Positions 46,130 through 58,764 of a stretch of DNA of 64,000 nt are shown piece after piece (the stretch's first letter is position 1; the number at the start of each line of letters is the position of its first letter). The notes below the pieces were generated by a model that saw nothing but the letters and a program-made list of their open reading frames with translations, searched no databases and was not told the DNA's origin. Position numbers and translations under genes: made by a program. Source of the DNA: Hydnum rufescens UP504 (taxonomy: Eukaryota > Basidiomycota > Agaricomycetes > Cantharellales > Hydnaceae); the NCBI GenBank assembly GCA_014904985.1, contig MU129106.1, forward strand, positions 1 through 64,000, written 5' to 3'.

Positions 46130-46717
46130 TGGTTGCCAAATTCAGGTTCAGGTCAGGTTTTGCCCCATTTGAGCAAAACCTGAACCTAACCTGAAGAAAA
46201 CCTATCTTAGGTTAGGTTCAGGTTTAACCCAGGTTCAAACCTGAAATCATGAGCCCTTTCAGACATGAGAAATATCTGAGCTGAACACTAATTTTAACCA
46301 TAATCCAGAATGAATCATCAAATTTGGCAAGTTCCAGAATTATGTAAGCAGGTTCCTTGGTGGAGAAATATGTTACTTTGAAGTAAAGTAGTCTATGTAT
46401 AGTCAATATAAACTTTGCATGAGGTTTTATGTTTAATTTCACTTCAAAGTAACATATTTCTCCACCAAGGAACCTGCTTACCTAATTCTGGAACTTGCCA
46501 GAATTGATGACTCATTCTGGATTATGGTTAAAATCAGTGTTCAGCTCAGATATTTCTTGTGCTCATGATTCCAGGTTTGAACCTGGGTTAAACCTGAACC
46601 TAACCTGAACCTGAAAACCTGGGGGCCCAAAACCTGAACTTAACCTGAACCTGACCACAGGTCAGGTTCAGGTTTGAACTCAGGTTTCCAGGGTTTGTAA
46701 CCTAACTTCAGCAACCA
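46130..46717. mobile_element. Second TA-flanked foldback element
   Basis: 588 bp, nearly a perfect palindrome. Ends TGGTTGC...GCAACCA with TA on each side (46128-46129, 46718-46719). The outer arms are made of CAGGTTCAGGTTT words. Inner arms (about 46300-46510) are a clean inverted repeat containing GGAGAAATATGTTACTTTG. Same end type as the 39562-41030 element. No ORF. Confidence 0.85.
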
Positions 46718-46841
46718 TATGTCAGGGTGACACTGCCATCAAAGCCACAAACAGAAAGAGGAAAGAGATTGATTAACCACACACAATGTATATTATTGTA
46801 TTACCAGTCATGAGGGACCATGACATAGCTGAGGCCTAATA

Positions 46842-49800
46842 TGTTGGAGGGAAAAATCCCTACCACATAGAGTTCCCTTTCAGCATCAAATTTTCTGATG
46901 AACAAATTAAAAATGTACCAATATGTCATTCCAATAACAAGCCTTTTGTCTGTTCATGGATGAGCATGAATTTCATATGCCTGAAAAGATGTAAATGGAA
47001 TGCTCATTTCCCTTGTACATGAGTCAATCTCCTGGGGTCTTCAACAAGCCACAGGGACTGTATTCATCTATGCCCTACCATAAGCCATGATATGGTGGAC
47101 CTGGCAATTCAACTTGCCCTTCTGTATATTGTCTTGAATTCTCCTTCAATCTGCTCATATGGATCTTGTTGCCTTAAGGGCGACTCTAACGAATTAGGAT
47201 TATGTAATACAATGGATTACACACCCGGGCCTTCATTCCTACTCACAGATGCATTACATAATTAAATAGGGGCAAATGCGGCACTCTAAAGGAGTATTCA
47301 TCAAATTTCTCTGTCAGTTTTGATCAGATCGGCTCGAAAAAGTAGTTCTCAGAAAGATACAATTCATACCTATCCAACGATACCAAGTACGAGTCAATCA
47401 GATTAAAACTGCACATTATAGAACAATTTTACTATGGAATCCATGCTCTTAAAGAGTATTTTTCGCTTTTTGAAGTCAATTTGTATCCAATGGACTTGAA
47501 AATATAGCACCCTGAAGGCTGTGATCAATACCTATTGAATGATACTGATTATGTGTTTATCGGATTAAAACTGGAGCTTCTGGAATGATTTCACCTGCTC
47601 ATTCATAATTTGAAGGTGTATTTTTCGAATTTTTCCATCAGTTTTGATTGGATTTGCATGAAACGACCACACCTAGAAAGGTATTAAAAATTCCCATCCA
47701 ACGGTATGAAGTGTGTCATGAATGAAGAAGAACTTGGTGTTCTACATATGAATTTCCCCCTTGTCTCAGGAGAACATCATTCCCCCCTCCAATTTTCAAA
47801 TATTGAATATTGTCTGGCAGCCTTATATCCAAAGGACAGGATGTCCAGGACAACTTATTCCACCATTCCTCAAGGGAATCTGTCCAAAAGGGAAGGAGAA
47901 ATAGTCATTTTATGCTCTATCCTATCCCCAGACTTGTAAATTGAATATCTCTGTCAGTTTTGAAGCTTTTGACTTTATTCCTTCTTCTACATATTTCCCC
48001 TATCCCCCTGCTTCCATTGGATATTTGATCTCATAGCGGGGTTGCATATTAAGTGAATTGTGTTGAAAATTCCATTGTCTTCCCCCTCCCCAGTCTGAAG
48101 CACTGAAGTATTGCTGCTGGATTCCTGGGCAGATTCCATCTGAGGACACTGTTCCTACTGCACTTTGTCTAGGGCCACAAGATTAGGACCTTAGAGTGTG
48201 GTATTTGTGGCACATTTTCCCCTTTATTCATCTGCTTGGGCAACTACTGCTTACAGTGGATTATCTTCTATCCCAAAGACCTTCCTACACCTGGACCTGA
48301 ATATTCGAATTATTTGGTGGCCCCCATTCTTTGTTCTTGATTCCATATCACAGACTGTAGCAGAGATTCCCCCATTTTCTCCTGCTTACAACACCTATCA
48401 CAGTGGGAATCCTGAGCAACAGCAACTGTCAAATAAAAATCTGGTTCAGCCAGTGTGTAGATGGGAGACTGTATTTCTGTTGTTATTTGTTGGGTTAGTT
48501 TGCTTCAATGGTTGATCACACTCTGCAAGATGTGTATGGTGTTCAGTGGAGAATAGGATGTGATATGGACTAGCTGTAGTCAATGATATATCATCTGGGA
48601 TGCTTTTAGAAAGGCTTATACATTGTGTGGGATGCTTGTGGAAAGGCTTATATGTAGGGGATGCTTATAGAAAGGCTTATACATTGTTTGTGTTGTGTTG
48701 GTTCATTTACTGATATTTGTGTATTCTTGTTTATGTTCTCCTGGTCAAAATGTGGATATCTGTGGATTACAGACTGGTCAGTGCTTGGTTAGTCTTGTTA
48801 GTGTCTTTCTTCCTTCTTTCTTCAAAACCTGATTCATATTTCATTATGCTTACTTTTCCTTGGATGTCCAGCAACTCTAACCTTAGGTCCTGCAACTATC
48901 CTTGGCTTTAGTGATTCACATAGAGGGCTTCAAGTGGCTTTGTCTCAACAACCTTGAAGATGACTTAGCTCCAGATGGCTTGTAGATAGACTATTCTTTA
49001 GAGGCAAGCAGAAAAGTTGACAGTGGTTGACAGTGATGATTTCCAGAGAGGAGATGATGGGGGGATACAGGAAATCTGCCAGCTTTTATACCTTTCTGAA
49101 GGTGGCTGTGTGTGGAGCAAGAACAAAAGAGTAATAAAGCTATGAGATGTCATGGGGAGTCATAGTGGAGTAGAACAAAAGAGTAATAACAAAATGATGT
49201 CATAATCCGGTCATAGCTGAGTCATCCATAGAGTGTGATGTCATATTGATGTCATTCATAAAGAGAACAAAAGAAATCATGGAGGGGGTGATGTCACCAA
49301 TTTGCTGAGCATGTGGAATGCTTGGAGCATGAGGTCACTGACCATGTGGAGCATTCTGGGAGGTGAAATGAAAGGATATCTCTGGGTTTTGGAGATTAAT
49401 TTGAGCATAGTCCAATGGTTAAGGTGTTTTGTTGCTGGTTGATAATGAGAACAAGTGCATGGGATGGGATTCAATGCAGAAACAGCAGTTTGCATCCACA
49501 ATAGGTGTTCTTGGTATCATTCAATGCATATTTTTAACAGCTTTCTGGGAGTGGTAGTTTCAAGCAGATTGGATGTGAACTGATGGAGAAATTCATAAAC
49601 TACTGATGGGTATTGATTCTGATAGTAATATCATTCTGTAGAGTGCAGTTTTGATCTGTTCTTTATGTTGCCAGTACCATTTGATGCGGACTTTTAACAT
49701 CTCTCTAGGCACAGTGGTTTTGAGAGGATTTAATGTGAACTGACAGAGAAATTTGTTTATTACTGGAAATTCTGGATTTTTATAGTAAAATTGGTCTGGA

Positions 49801-50035
49801 GGGTGCAGTTTTGGTCTGTTTGACTTTTGTTTGGTACCATTTGAAAGGTGTGAATTGTAGCTTTCTAAGAATTATATGGGAATACATTTCTGATCAAAAC
49901 TGACAGAGTTATAGAATGAATTTGGTTTCTGCACATAGCCATAATTATTTTCATAATTGGTCATGTGATCATCCAAAGGCTGGAAGTGGTGTGATTTCAC
50001 ATTTTCTGATACTGGATGTTTTTATCTTCCACAGC
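46842..50035 (-). repeat. Long non-coding repeat, inverted copy
   Basis: Starts TGTTGGAGGGAAAAATCCC and runs in reverse orientation relative to 15629-18256, over the promoter segment (about 49060-49090) to GATAAAAACATCCAGTATCAG (reverse complement at about 50030). No coding capacity. The forward and inverted copies are 28 kb apart. Confidence 0.65.
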
Positions 50036-50176
50036 AGACAATCAAGCTGGGATAGTTTCTATATTGGACCAAGACAAAATATACAATATTGGATGAGATA
50101 TCCTCAAAATACTGTTTCTGCAAAAAATTTTGTGTTTTTTGGCCCAGTGTCATCTGAACTGCAAATGGCAGTAACA

Positions 50177-50479
50177 ACCCCCCAGGGCAAGTGGATTGAT
50201 TAGACTCCTTCCATACCACTTAGAAGTGCCAGTACATAGGATTCTAATTACCAAGTAGATATGCAATCTCCTTAGTCTTATTGCTTAAGGTAGACTGCTG
50301 CTGTAATGGCATTGAGAGGTCCCATGTTCAAACCTGAGTGAGGGTATTTGTTTTTGGCACCTCAGCTCTCATCACATGGGATGTGCTGGCTCACTGCCCA
50401 GTTCAAACTCTGCAGATGAGCTAAGCAAAATTGAAACTCCAAAGATGAGGTAATCCTTGACCTAACTCCATTCTGTTAT
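50177..50479 (+). repeat. SINE-like repeat, copy 2
   Basis: Second copy of the 6224-6521 repeat, same orientation, roughly 90 percent identical by eye. Its right edge abuts interrupted hAT transposase codons (FLAVTAHW), so it inserted into that gene. Confidence 0.5.
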
Positions 50480-51789
50480 CAATGGGCTGTTACTGCAAGA
50501 AATGGTCAAAGTCAGGAGTCTGACCATATATCAGCTGTGAATGAGATTTTCCCTAATGAACCCTTTGCATTTATAGTACTTCACTTCATTATTCAGTTCT
50601 AAGTGAAAGGCTTACTTCTAATTCTGTTTTAAGCTTCAAAAATTCCTTTTGCCACATCTCAAGGATGGATGCTCTAATTTTTGTGCAGCCTGGGATATCA
50701 TCATCTGTAAGTGTTTCTCATAAGTAGAAAAGTAACTGTTGAAATTCTGGACATTCAACAGTGTTCATGGCCTGGAAATTCAACATGGTGACATCAGTTG
50801 TTGCTGTAGCCAATATGTGTTATAAAACTACATACCTGGTCATCAGCCACAATCCACTGGGTAATATGGTGAGTAAGGCCAGTGGGACTGAACTCCATCC
50901 TCTTCCAAGTCATTGTGGACCCTTGTGAATCATTCTCATTGTCTGAAACTTTCTCATGGAGAGATGTAATTGCAATTGTGCACCCCATCTGCTTGCATAC
51001 ATCAACATACTTTCCCAGGTAATATTTCTCTAGGTGCAGTTGGAGAGTGGTGTTGCTAGCTTGATGATATCTCCAAGTACAGCACTTGAGAGTAGGGTAT
51101 GAAGGAGGGTCATCATAGATTTCCCTAGGCTGCATAGCAGTCAGCTTTGTGCCAAAGTAATTGGTGGACATGCACTTGCATAATTGGCATTCTGAGCCAA
51201 CTCCCCCTTTTTTGTGGTTAAATTCTCAGAAGAAAATTGTATATCATGGGCTGTGCATGCTTTCTTTTGCTCTTTATAAGTAACAGGTGTGTATGGAAGG
51301 GTGTGAGATGTGAGCAGTGGATGGCCAGGAGTCACTGGTCCATTAGTTTGAGGTTGCATGTCAGACAGTGAGCCTGTTGTCAGAGCAGGGTCAATAGTGA
51401 TGGTTTTACCATGCTTTGAGGGTTCATGTGCTTCATCATGGAGCCACCTCTTCAGCATATAGACTGTCATGGAAGGGAGAGGAAAAGCACCAAATGAGCC
51501 AGAATTTTCCAGAATTTTTTCCCCCAAGAATACAGCTATACACTACATTACAATTGGCACTACATATACTTTGGTTTGAGGTTTACTGTTGTGTAATAAT
51601 ACATTTTGGTGGAACTCAGGGGCTGCCAAGTACATAAAAGTGTTGTCACTGAGAGTCAGTTCAAGTCGACTCCAGCAACTTGACTTGTGACTTGGGAGTT
51701 GTGGAAGCAACTTGACTTGACTCGACTTGGGAGCAGTTTCCGTGGGACTTGACTTGAGTCGGCTTAAGCCGCAAGTCGCGGCAACACTA

Positions 51790-52513
51790 CCACGGCACGA
51801 CGCGGCTTGACTCGACTTCGGGCAACTCCCGGCGACTCCTTGCGAATTGTGACTTCTTCCGACTCCGAGTCGCAAGTCGAGCGCGACTTGTGACCTGAGT
51901 CGACCGACGGTGCTTCCCATATGGCCATATATGGCAATTCCAGCTGCTTATCAAATAGCCGGGCCACATGTACCTCGGAAAAATCCGGAACATGCGACAG
52001 ATAACGACCAATTTTTTTCGTTCTCCCATTGTAAAAATCGGCCTTTACACCACCATAAGTTAGCCCGTTGCTTTCACAAATGGCTGCAACTAAGAATCAC
52101 ACTATTTTCATGGAAATAAGCATTTGCTGCCTAAAAGTTTACACCAGGACAACCAGGCCTACCCCATGTTCATGAGGAAGAGAGCGCCAACTGCGCAGTA
52201 GACAGCAAGTTGCACTGCTGCGTTCTCTCGTAATTTTTCATTGCAAAACAAACTGGATCCCCAAAACAGCTCCGGAAGCATGTTGCAGCATTCAACCGTT
52301 TTCAACGGACCACAGACCCTCCTGGTCGAGGGTGTTGCGAGGCTACCGCTGACAGGCGACCCACTTTCTGGCGATTGTGAAGCTTGGAATCGGCCCGTCT
52401 GGGGCGTGCAGTGTAGTTCTTGAGGAAAAAAATACATCGGGCAGTTGAAAAGCTGAGTCGGTGGCTTCTAAAAATAGTTTACTGTATGTACCGTACTTTC
52501 CTTTCTTTCCCTA
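51790..52513. other. Flank of the nested transposon and GH79 upstream region
   Basis: 51790-51905 continues with GACTTG/CGACTCC words like the subterminal repeats and may be part of a second hAT end. After 51905 the sequence is ordinary with no recognised gene. The GH79 promoter should lie here. Confidence 0.45.
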
Positions 52514-55459
52514 ATGCGCCGTGCTTTGGCGACCGTCCTCTGTGTTCTTGCGAGCTCCCTCTCTGCCAATGCCGTCACTATTTACACCACCTTGGGTTCT
52601 GGAACCGATACGGCTGCAGAGGCCACTGTTACGGGGTTCGGTGGTCAGTTGATGCCACCACATGTGTTGAGGACACCACCGTTCTGACACCTACCAATAG
52701 CCTACAACTCGACGGCTTTGGTGGCACCCGGTCTTCCAAATCCTATGCCTCCACTGAACTTTACAATTCAGTTGTACCTAGGTAGGCTGTCATTGCCCTC
52801 AATTCCCTTTGGTGCCTCCAACCAAGGATACGACAGGGGGTATGAACAACTTGAGCATAAAACAAGCGAGCAATTTTATGGGTTTTAGTATCGAGCTTTC
52901 CGTGGCAAACCAATACTGTGCGCCTTTCCGTCTTCATTGTAACGGAGTGGCGCTTACCCCATTCATTTCAGTGGGCAGAAACTCTTCCCGCAAGTCCACT
53001 TTCTATCCCTTTATGTGCACTTTCATCGCCAACCCGATGTTTCCATCTTCCCATAGGGGTTAATGTTCCTTTTCTTAATTATCTGGCCAATCTGCGCGTA
53101 AGGACAGGTTCGGGGGCTGTAGTACGAGTCGGGGGAAACTCTCAAGAATGGACCCAGCTCTTTTTCACCATGTTCCCTAATCAAGAGATTATTAACAAGA
53201 CCATAGTCCCCAACGTGAGTATGATGACGTCTGAGCCGAACCCTTAGTTCACCGCACCCGATTGTTTAGACGGTCACCCCCCAAGTTAATATCGATGCGG
53301 ATCTTTTCTACATGATGAACAATATATCGTCTTTGGTGGGGACAAGGTGGTATGGAGGGCTCCCCTTCGCAGATCCGACGAATACGACTGGGATTGCCTC
53401 CATTATCGCGTTTGCTGAGCAGGTATTAGGAGATAACCTTATCGCCATGCAGCTTGGTTCGTTCCCTTCTATTTTGTTAATCTGGCTGCCTGTAATGATG
53501 AAGAGGTTCTCACATAGGTAACGAGCCTGATCTGTATGTTCTTGACCTTGGGGTGCGACAGCTAGATTTATCGTCTTGTTAGGTTCGGTATCGGTGCACG
53601 AGCCCGTCCGACGGGCTACAGTCCCCAGAATTTCATAAGCGAAACGCAGCAAGTGAGGGTCCGTTTCATCGTTTCATGGCTGTCTTTCTTATGACTCGCA
53701 ACCCCGTCCAGTCTGTGTACGCCATGGGAAACAACTCTGCTATAAAGAACCAGATGATCCTGCTTGGGCCTAGTATCTGTTGCAACATCGATGGACAATG
53801 GAGCATCGATCAAGTTCTTGCAGCTGGGTACCTCACTGATTTCAGCGCGCAATTAGCGCAGCTTGCTGTCCAGTACTATCCAAACAGTACGTCTCATTTC
53901 ACCCCCGCTGTGATTTGGGGTCCATCAGCCATGACCTAATCTTTCCATAGTGAACTGCGCTGGTGACAACCCTCCTCAGGCGCAAGACATTTTTGCCAGT
54001 TACCTCATGCACACGAAAGCCCAGACTTCAGTGAACCAGTATCTGAATGGCACTGGTTTGTAGACTTTGATGTATCATCCCTTCCTTGGACGCTGAAATC
54101 TGTGTGCAGCCGCAGCACAAGTTGCTGGGAAGCCTTTCGTCATGTTTGAAACTAACACTGGTACGCTTGCTTATGTCAAGTGTTGTGGTTCGTAGTATTA
54201 ACACCCTAAGGTTATAGCTAGTTGTGCTGGCTTCGTGGGTCTTTCTGACAGCTTCGGTGCAGCTTTGTAGGGTTATTCACTTCACTTCATGGGGATGTTG
54301 CTGACCTGGTTTCGGTTACAGGTGGGCCGTCGGTCAGGTTAATTCAGTTGGAGTCGTGACGTTTACTCATGGTTGTTCGCCATCTAGACTATACTCTTCA
54401 AATGGCCTATGGAAATTTCTCCTGTGAGTTCCTTGATCACCATTGTCGTAGGGTCTGAAATTAAGCTAACGCTAATCGCAGATGCCTTATTCCATTTTGG
54501 GGGTCAGAATTCAGCCTATAATCGTAAGTCCTGTGCTCTGGAGGCACGCCAATCATCTGACAACATGCCATCTATAGCTTTTACGCCACCTCCAAGCAAC
54601 ATTAGTGCCGCCGTTGGTGATCTATGGTCCACCGGCCCAGTGTGTAAGGGGACTGAGGCTATTCACGCCTTGAGTATCGATTGATGCATGTGCTCCCATA
54701 GATTATTCCACTCTCCTGGTCTCGGAAGCCATGGGAACCAACAACGCATCGCAAGTTGTGGACCTGCTCCCCAATGGCGGCAACGTTTATACACCGGCGT
54801 ACGCCATTTATGAAAACGGTAACGCGATGCGAGTCGTTTTGATCAACTTCATGAACGACCCAACCGGAGCCAGTGACTACACTGCGACCATTTTGATCGG
54901 TGGAGGAAATTCCAACCAGCCTGCTTCGACACCATCGACTGTATTCGTGCGATACCTTCTCGCACCATCCGTCACCGACAAATACAACATATCCTGGGCT
55001 GGGCAGACGTTCGGACCTCCCTTCTCGTCTGACGGGCGTCTCCAAGGAAATGTGACCACCGAGACTGTGCAGTGCGACACTGTGAATGGTATGCTTCTGG
55101 TAGTCGGCGGACTCTTCAATCTCTTTTAACAGGCATACGGATATTTAGGTTGCCCAATTAAGGTCAAGGCACCATCGGCCGCTCTGGTCTTCTTGTCGGC
55201 GCCCGGAGGGACCATGGCTCCAGCGCCGACGGAAACATTCTCAACGTCATGGTATCCGTACAACGCTGGTCCCGTAGTTAATCAAGCCGTACTCGCAACT
55301 TCGAACGGGCGCGGCGGGCGCGGCCAAATCCAAGATCTAAGTACAAGCCACGGAAAAGCAAGTGCTGCCGATATTATTCGCAGCTTATCGCTCCCAATGC
55401 TGCTCACGGTGGCTGCAATAGCGGCAGGTGCAGCATCGATCTTGAGTATGCAACGCTGA
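52514..55459 (+). CDS. Glycoside hydrolase family 79 (beta-glucuronidase-like), secreted, probably GPI-anchored
   Basis: Retaining glycosidase; fungal GH79 members remove glucuronic acid from arabinogalactan or related glycans. The signal peptide starts at 52514 (MRRALATVLCVLASSLSANA). Family landmarks: AYNSTALVAPGLPNPMPPLN, NFMGFSIELSVANQY, FLNYLANLRVRTGSGAVVRV with GGNSQEW, the acid/base Glu in QLGNEPDLY (split by an intron at about 53455-53518), QWSIDQVLAAGYLTDFSAQL, the nucleophile Glu in VMFETNTASCAGF, HFGGQNSAYN, and a GH79 C-terminal beta domain (AYAIYENGNAMRVVLINF). The end is a Ser-rich linker and a hydrophobic helix (LPMLLTVAAIAAGAASIL), as in a GPI-anchor signal. A dozen or more exons with short introns; not all boundaries were checked. 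Both catalytic Glu residues are present. Confidence 0.9.
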
Positions 55460-55600
55460 TGTATACACCACTTGCTTTATCTCACGGCGTCTAGGAGACT
55501 TCTGGGGCCGCGGATTACGGACATGATTGGACTAAATGTTATTTAGTGCTATGATGTGCTCTGGCCACAATGAGAGCCAATTGTGGTGATAAACCAGACT

Positions 55601-56407
55601 TTATGAGAGGGTGACAGTAGCCCCCAGTGCTTCGAACGTCTTTTGTAGCTTCTCCGCATCCTCCTTGGGCATGTTCTCCTTGAGGAGTTTTGGAACAGAT
55701 TCCACGAATTTCTTCGCCTGTGAGAGCGTGTTCAAGGGGCGGGTTCAAGAGAATAGCACGAATTGCCTAACCTCTACCAAGTTGATGCTCGGCATAATAG
55801 TCTTGATTTCGCGTATTATTTTTGCTTTTGCTGCAGCATCGAACTTTTCGAGTGTCACATTGAAGATGGTCTTCTCCTTAGGCTCCTCCTGAAGATTTAT
55901 TTACGTTTGAGGGTGTGGCATCCGTGGAATTACAACGGTCAGAGACCTCACTTACCTCGACGGGGGCCGCGTCTTCCACAGCAGCAGGAGCCGCGCCAAG
56001 TGGGATTGCGGAGGCTGTGGGCATTGAAGATTTCCTGAATATTTAACCGAGACTTAATGCAGTGGTCAGCCAGAAAACCCATCAGCACGTTTGTTTGGTC
56101 TTACTTTCAGGAGTGAGACAAGGTCTGCTGCTTGAAGTAGAGTGAGGCCAGAAATGTCATCCACTATGCGATTTAATTTTGGATCTGTTTTCGCAGCTGT
56201 TGGGAGATGTGCTACTTCTGCCGGTGGGGATGATGCAGTCTCGGCAGCCGTAGCTAGGCCACGAGATGGACGCCTAGAAAAGCAAAACAAAACAGGAAGG
56301 CACCCAAGCCGATCCCATAAAGTAAGAAAGCACGCTGCCTACGCATTATAGAGTGTTCGATAGAACGGCATCCGCACAAAGCAGCGACGGAGCTTCAAGA
56401 GACCCAT
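55601..56407 (-). CDS. Mitochondrial ribosomal protein bL12m; possible 1-nt frameshift
   Basis: Stalk protein of the mitochondrial large ribosomal subunit that recruits translation factors. N-terminal targeting exon from ATG 56407 (MGLLKLRRCFVRMPFYRTLY), then ARPSRGLATAAE and the L12 N-terminal dimerisation segment (DPKLNRIVDDISGLTLLQAA with DLVSLLK). SRLNIQEI follows after an intron ending CATTAAG. The hinge (MPTASAIPLGAAPAAVEDAA) and the C-terminal domain follow: KTIFNVTLEKFDAAAKAKII, REIKTIMPSINLVEAKKFVE, PKLLKENMPKEDAEKLQKTF, ending GATVTLS. Between QEI and SMPTAS the frame changes by one base at about 56030. A skipped splice or a base-call error could explain it; the rest of the protein is intact. 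Confidence 0.85.
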
Positions 56408-56631
56408 GAGACTCAGAACCCAGGAGAAAACAGGCAGGCCTCACAAGATGCATCTAGTACTTCGGCATTCTCCGGTGGGCTTGGACCGTTTGGGAGTTCA
56501 TTCGGCATGAATACCTGCGGGTGTGCCCACTCTTTATGATCTTACGCATGATGGGACGAGGAGCAGTATCAGCCAGGTCGGACCTCGTTCCTCGGAGATC
56601 TTGAAACTCGCTCATTTTCTATCCCAGTCGG

Positions 56632-58494
56632 ATGCACTTTCGTCGCATGGAATCCACATCGAAATTCGCGTCCAAAGAACGTGAGGAAATGGTTTCCCAA
56701 GCCGGACCGTCCAAGGGTGTAGTAAACGAGACCCTTTCGCTCGCTCTTATACATGCAACCAAACAAGTGTCCTCGTCGCATGTGAGCCTGATATTCATCT
56801 CATGACTTTGCCTGTTTATCTCATGCGGATATCTCAAGGATGAATTAGACCAAGAGTCTCTCTTGTTTCCACCTCAGATCGACAATGTCTTACCCCTGGG
56901 GCAAAACACTCCTTCGTATCCTCAACTTGAATCTTCCATTTTCCAGACCTTGCCAGACTCCGCTCGTACGGATGTAGAAGCTATTGCCTTGTTAGCTCAG
57001 TTACACCGAAGAATTATTGCCGCTGAAGCTGCGCCTGCTTGGGACGCGTACCGAGCGATTGTTATGACCCACCCTCTCGGTTCACGCCTGCTCACACCAC
57101 CAATACTTCACTCTCTTGCTCTAATACTTTCAAAATCTCGCCCTCGCACTCGAACGACATTTCTCCGGCTCTTGGCCGTCATTTCTGAACTTCGAAACAT
57201 GGGCGCGACAGTACTTCTCTCTGAGTGGAATGCTCTTGTCCACTGTGCTGGAAGTGGGTTTCGCAAAGTTCGGGAGGAGGACTACGATACGGCGATGGGC
57301 GTCTTGAACGATGGGCTTGCTGTGAGCGAAGACCGGACGGCCTGTTCGCCCTCAGGCAGAGACTCGTTGGACGTTGTCACCTTGAATTCGCTCCTGACGA
57401 TAGCCGCCCATACCAGGTCTGAGAGTATCATGCAACGCGCCCTCGACATGTTTCAATCTCGCCCAGATATAGTCCCAAATCGTATTACGTTGTTAACACT
57501 ACTCAACTTTCACGCTATGATGGGCCAAGTGGACTTTATCCCATCCATTCTTAGTCGCATGATCGAGAATGGCATGAGAGTGGGAATCGACGGGCTCAAC
57601 ATTGCACTTTGGGGATATGCGCGCGCAGGGTATCTAAATGTGGCCATGCCCGTGTACTACATTCTGCGTCGAAATGGCTTCCGCCCAGACGCGCTCGCTT
57701 TGAACGTGAGCACCTCCGCACAGAGCTTTTACGGAAATGACGCGACGCCAAATCCCATCCTTGCGGTCCCAGGGATCGAGGCGTGGCTGGGGCTAAGACC
57801 CGATCTGATCATGTACAGAGCCCTGATACAGTGCCTGACATATCATGGAGATCTCATGGGCGCTATTATGGTGTTCAGAGATATGATGTCTGCTCGTCCG
57901 GGAGAGGATCCAGAAACAAGAGTTGGACGACGACCTTCTCCAGAGAGTTATTCGGCATCCGTAGACGTCTATCGATCTATATTCATTGGTTTCACTCGCC
58001 ACGGTGCTGCTCCCATAGTCGAAGATCGTATCTTGGACCCTCTGGATTCCCTGCGAAAGTTTGGCATGCGGACGTGGGCCGCGCGACGTTCCCCGTGGGT
58101 AGTCTCCCGTCTAGTGGTGCCCTTATCAAGTCCAAATCCAAATCCAAACCCGACGGCGGTCCGTTCAGCGTGGACAGAAGAGAACCTCACGGCGCTATTC
58201 GACAACTTTCTCAACGTTCCGATATTCCCTTCGGAGCACCAGCGTGGAAGCGTGGAAGATGGACCGCGGCCGTTGGTCAAACCATCGATTGTGTACTGGG
58301 CGCTCGTAGCGTACGCTCGGACAACGAATGATGATCCGAAGTCGATGTACGGGGCCTGGCGGAAGATGGCGGAAGTTTTTGGGTTTGGGACCCAGCCGGA
58401 TTCTCGGTGGAGGGTGCGCGGGAGGTTAAAAACGCTAGTCGAGTGGTTGGAGCGTCAACACCAACTCGAGCAGCGGGACTTTGAAGGATCATGA
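56632..58494 (+). CDS. PPR-like (pentatricopeptide) protein, probably mitochondrial
   Basis: A long exon (from about 56840 to 58494) encodes over 540 residues of alpha-helical repeats. Examples are DVVTLNSLLTIAAHTRSES, NRITLLTLLNFHAMMGQVDF, DGLNIALWGYARAGYLNVAM, DLIMYRALIQCLTYHGDLMG and SIVYWALVAYARTTN, each with the pattern of 35-residue PPR units. Such proteins bind organellar RNA. A likely first exon starts at ATG 56632 (MHFRRMESTSKFASKERE) and joins by a GTGAGC...CTCAAG intron to DELDQESLLFPPQIDNVLP. The true 5' end could be further upstream. A short NPNPNPNPT repeat occurs near 58130-58160. Divergent from bL12m, about 225 bp between starts. Confidence 0.75.
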
Positions 58495-58764
58495 AGCTAT
58501 TTATTTTATTGTCATTAATATCAAGGGCAGAGGAGGTTCCGTACACGAGTACACGAGGGATCTCCCATGGGAAACAGTACCATATATTAAGCAGTTCTAC
58601 CTTCAACGACGGTGTAAAGGAACGGTGATGGCCAAGGATATTCCCTCCAGTATAATTGCGATCGCAGTACCCCAAGCAATACTCCGCACTATTAGCAAAC
58701 AGGTCGGGGGTCAGACAGCCGTTTCAAATTTTTAGACCAAGGCAAGGAGGAATGCTGTACTCAC

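Larger units (their letters stand above)
44909..51171 (-). pseudogene. hAT transposase pseudogene, split by insertions
   Basis: Minus-strand hAT pieces in order. The N-terminal BED-like/helical part (CTWRYHQASNTTLQLHLEK, KYVDVCKQMGCTIAI) is at about 51090-50980. Then come EFSPTGLTHHITQWIVADDQ (about 50880), VECPEFQQLLFYL (about 50745), DDDIPGCTKIRASILEMW, and after a 54-nt intron GKISFTADIWSDS with two stops where Arg would be expected (about 50530). The body is broken at about 50480 by the SINE-like repeat. ILEGMEWLDKYHEKAG resumes near 45770. The C-terminal dimerisation block (MDYLPIQATSVPS, then MKKQCSQLKPDIMEALQML) ends at 44909. An open stretch to 51527 may add N-terminal residues. Confidence 0.85.
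37972..51789 (-). mobile_element. hAT-type DNA transposon expanded by nested insertions
   Basis: Terminal inverted repeats TAGTGTTGCCGCGACT (37972 onward) and the complement ending CGGCAACACTA at 51789 fit the hAT rule YARNG. Both subterminal regions carry repeated CAAGTC/GACTTG words. Between them lie minus-strand hAT transposase pieces in the right order. Subtracting the identified insertions (Copia 6.76 kb, foldback 0.59 kb, non-coding repeat 3.2 kb, SINE-like 0.3 kb) leaves about 3 kb, a normal hAT size. Flanking octamers CCATGCTG and CCACGGCA match only in part, so an 8-bp target duplication is not demonstrated. Confidence 0.6.
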
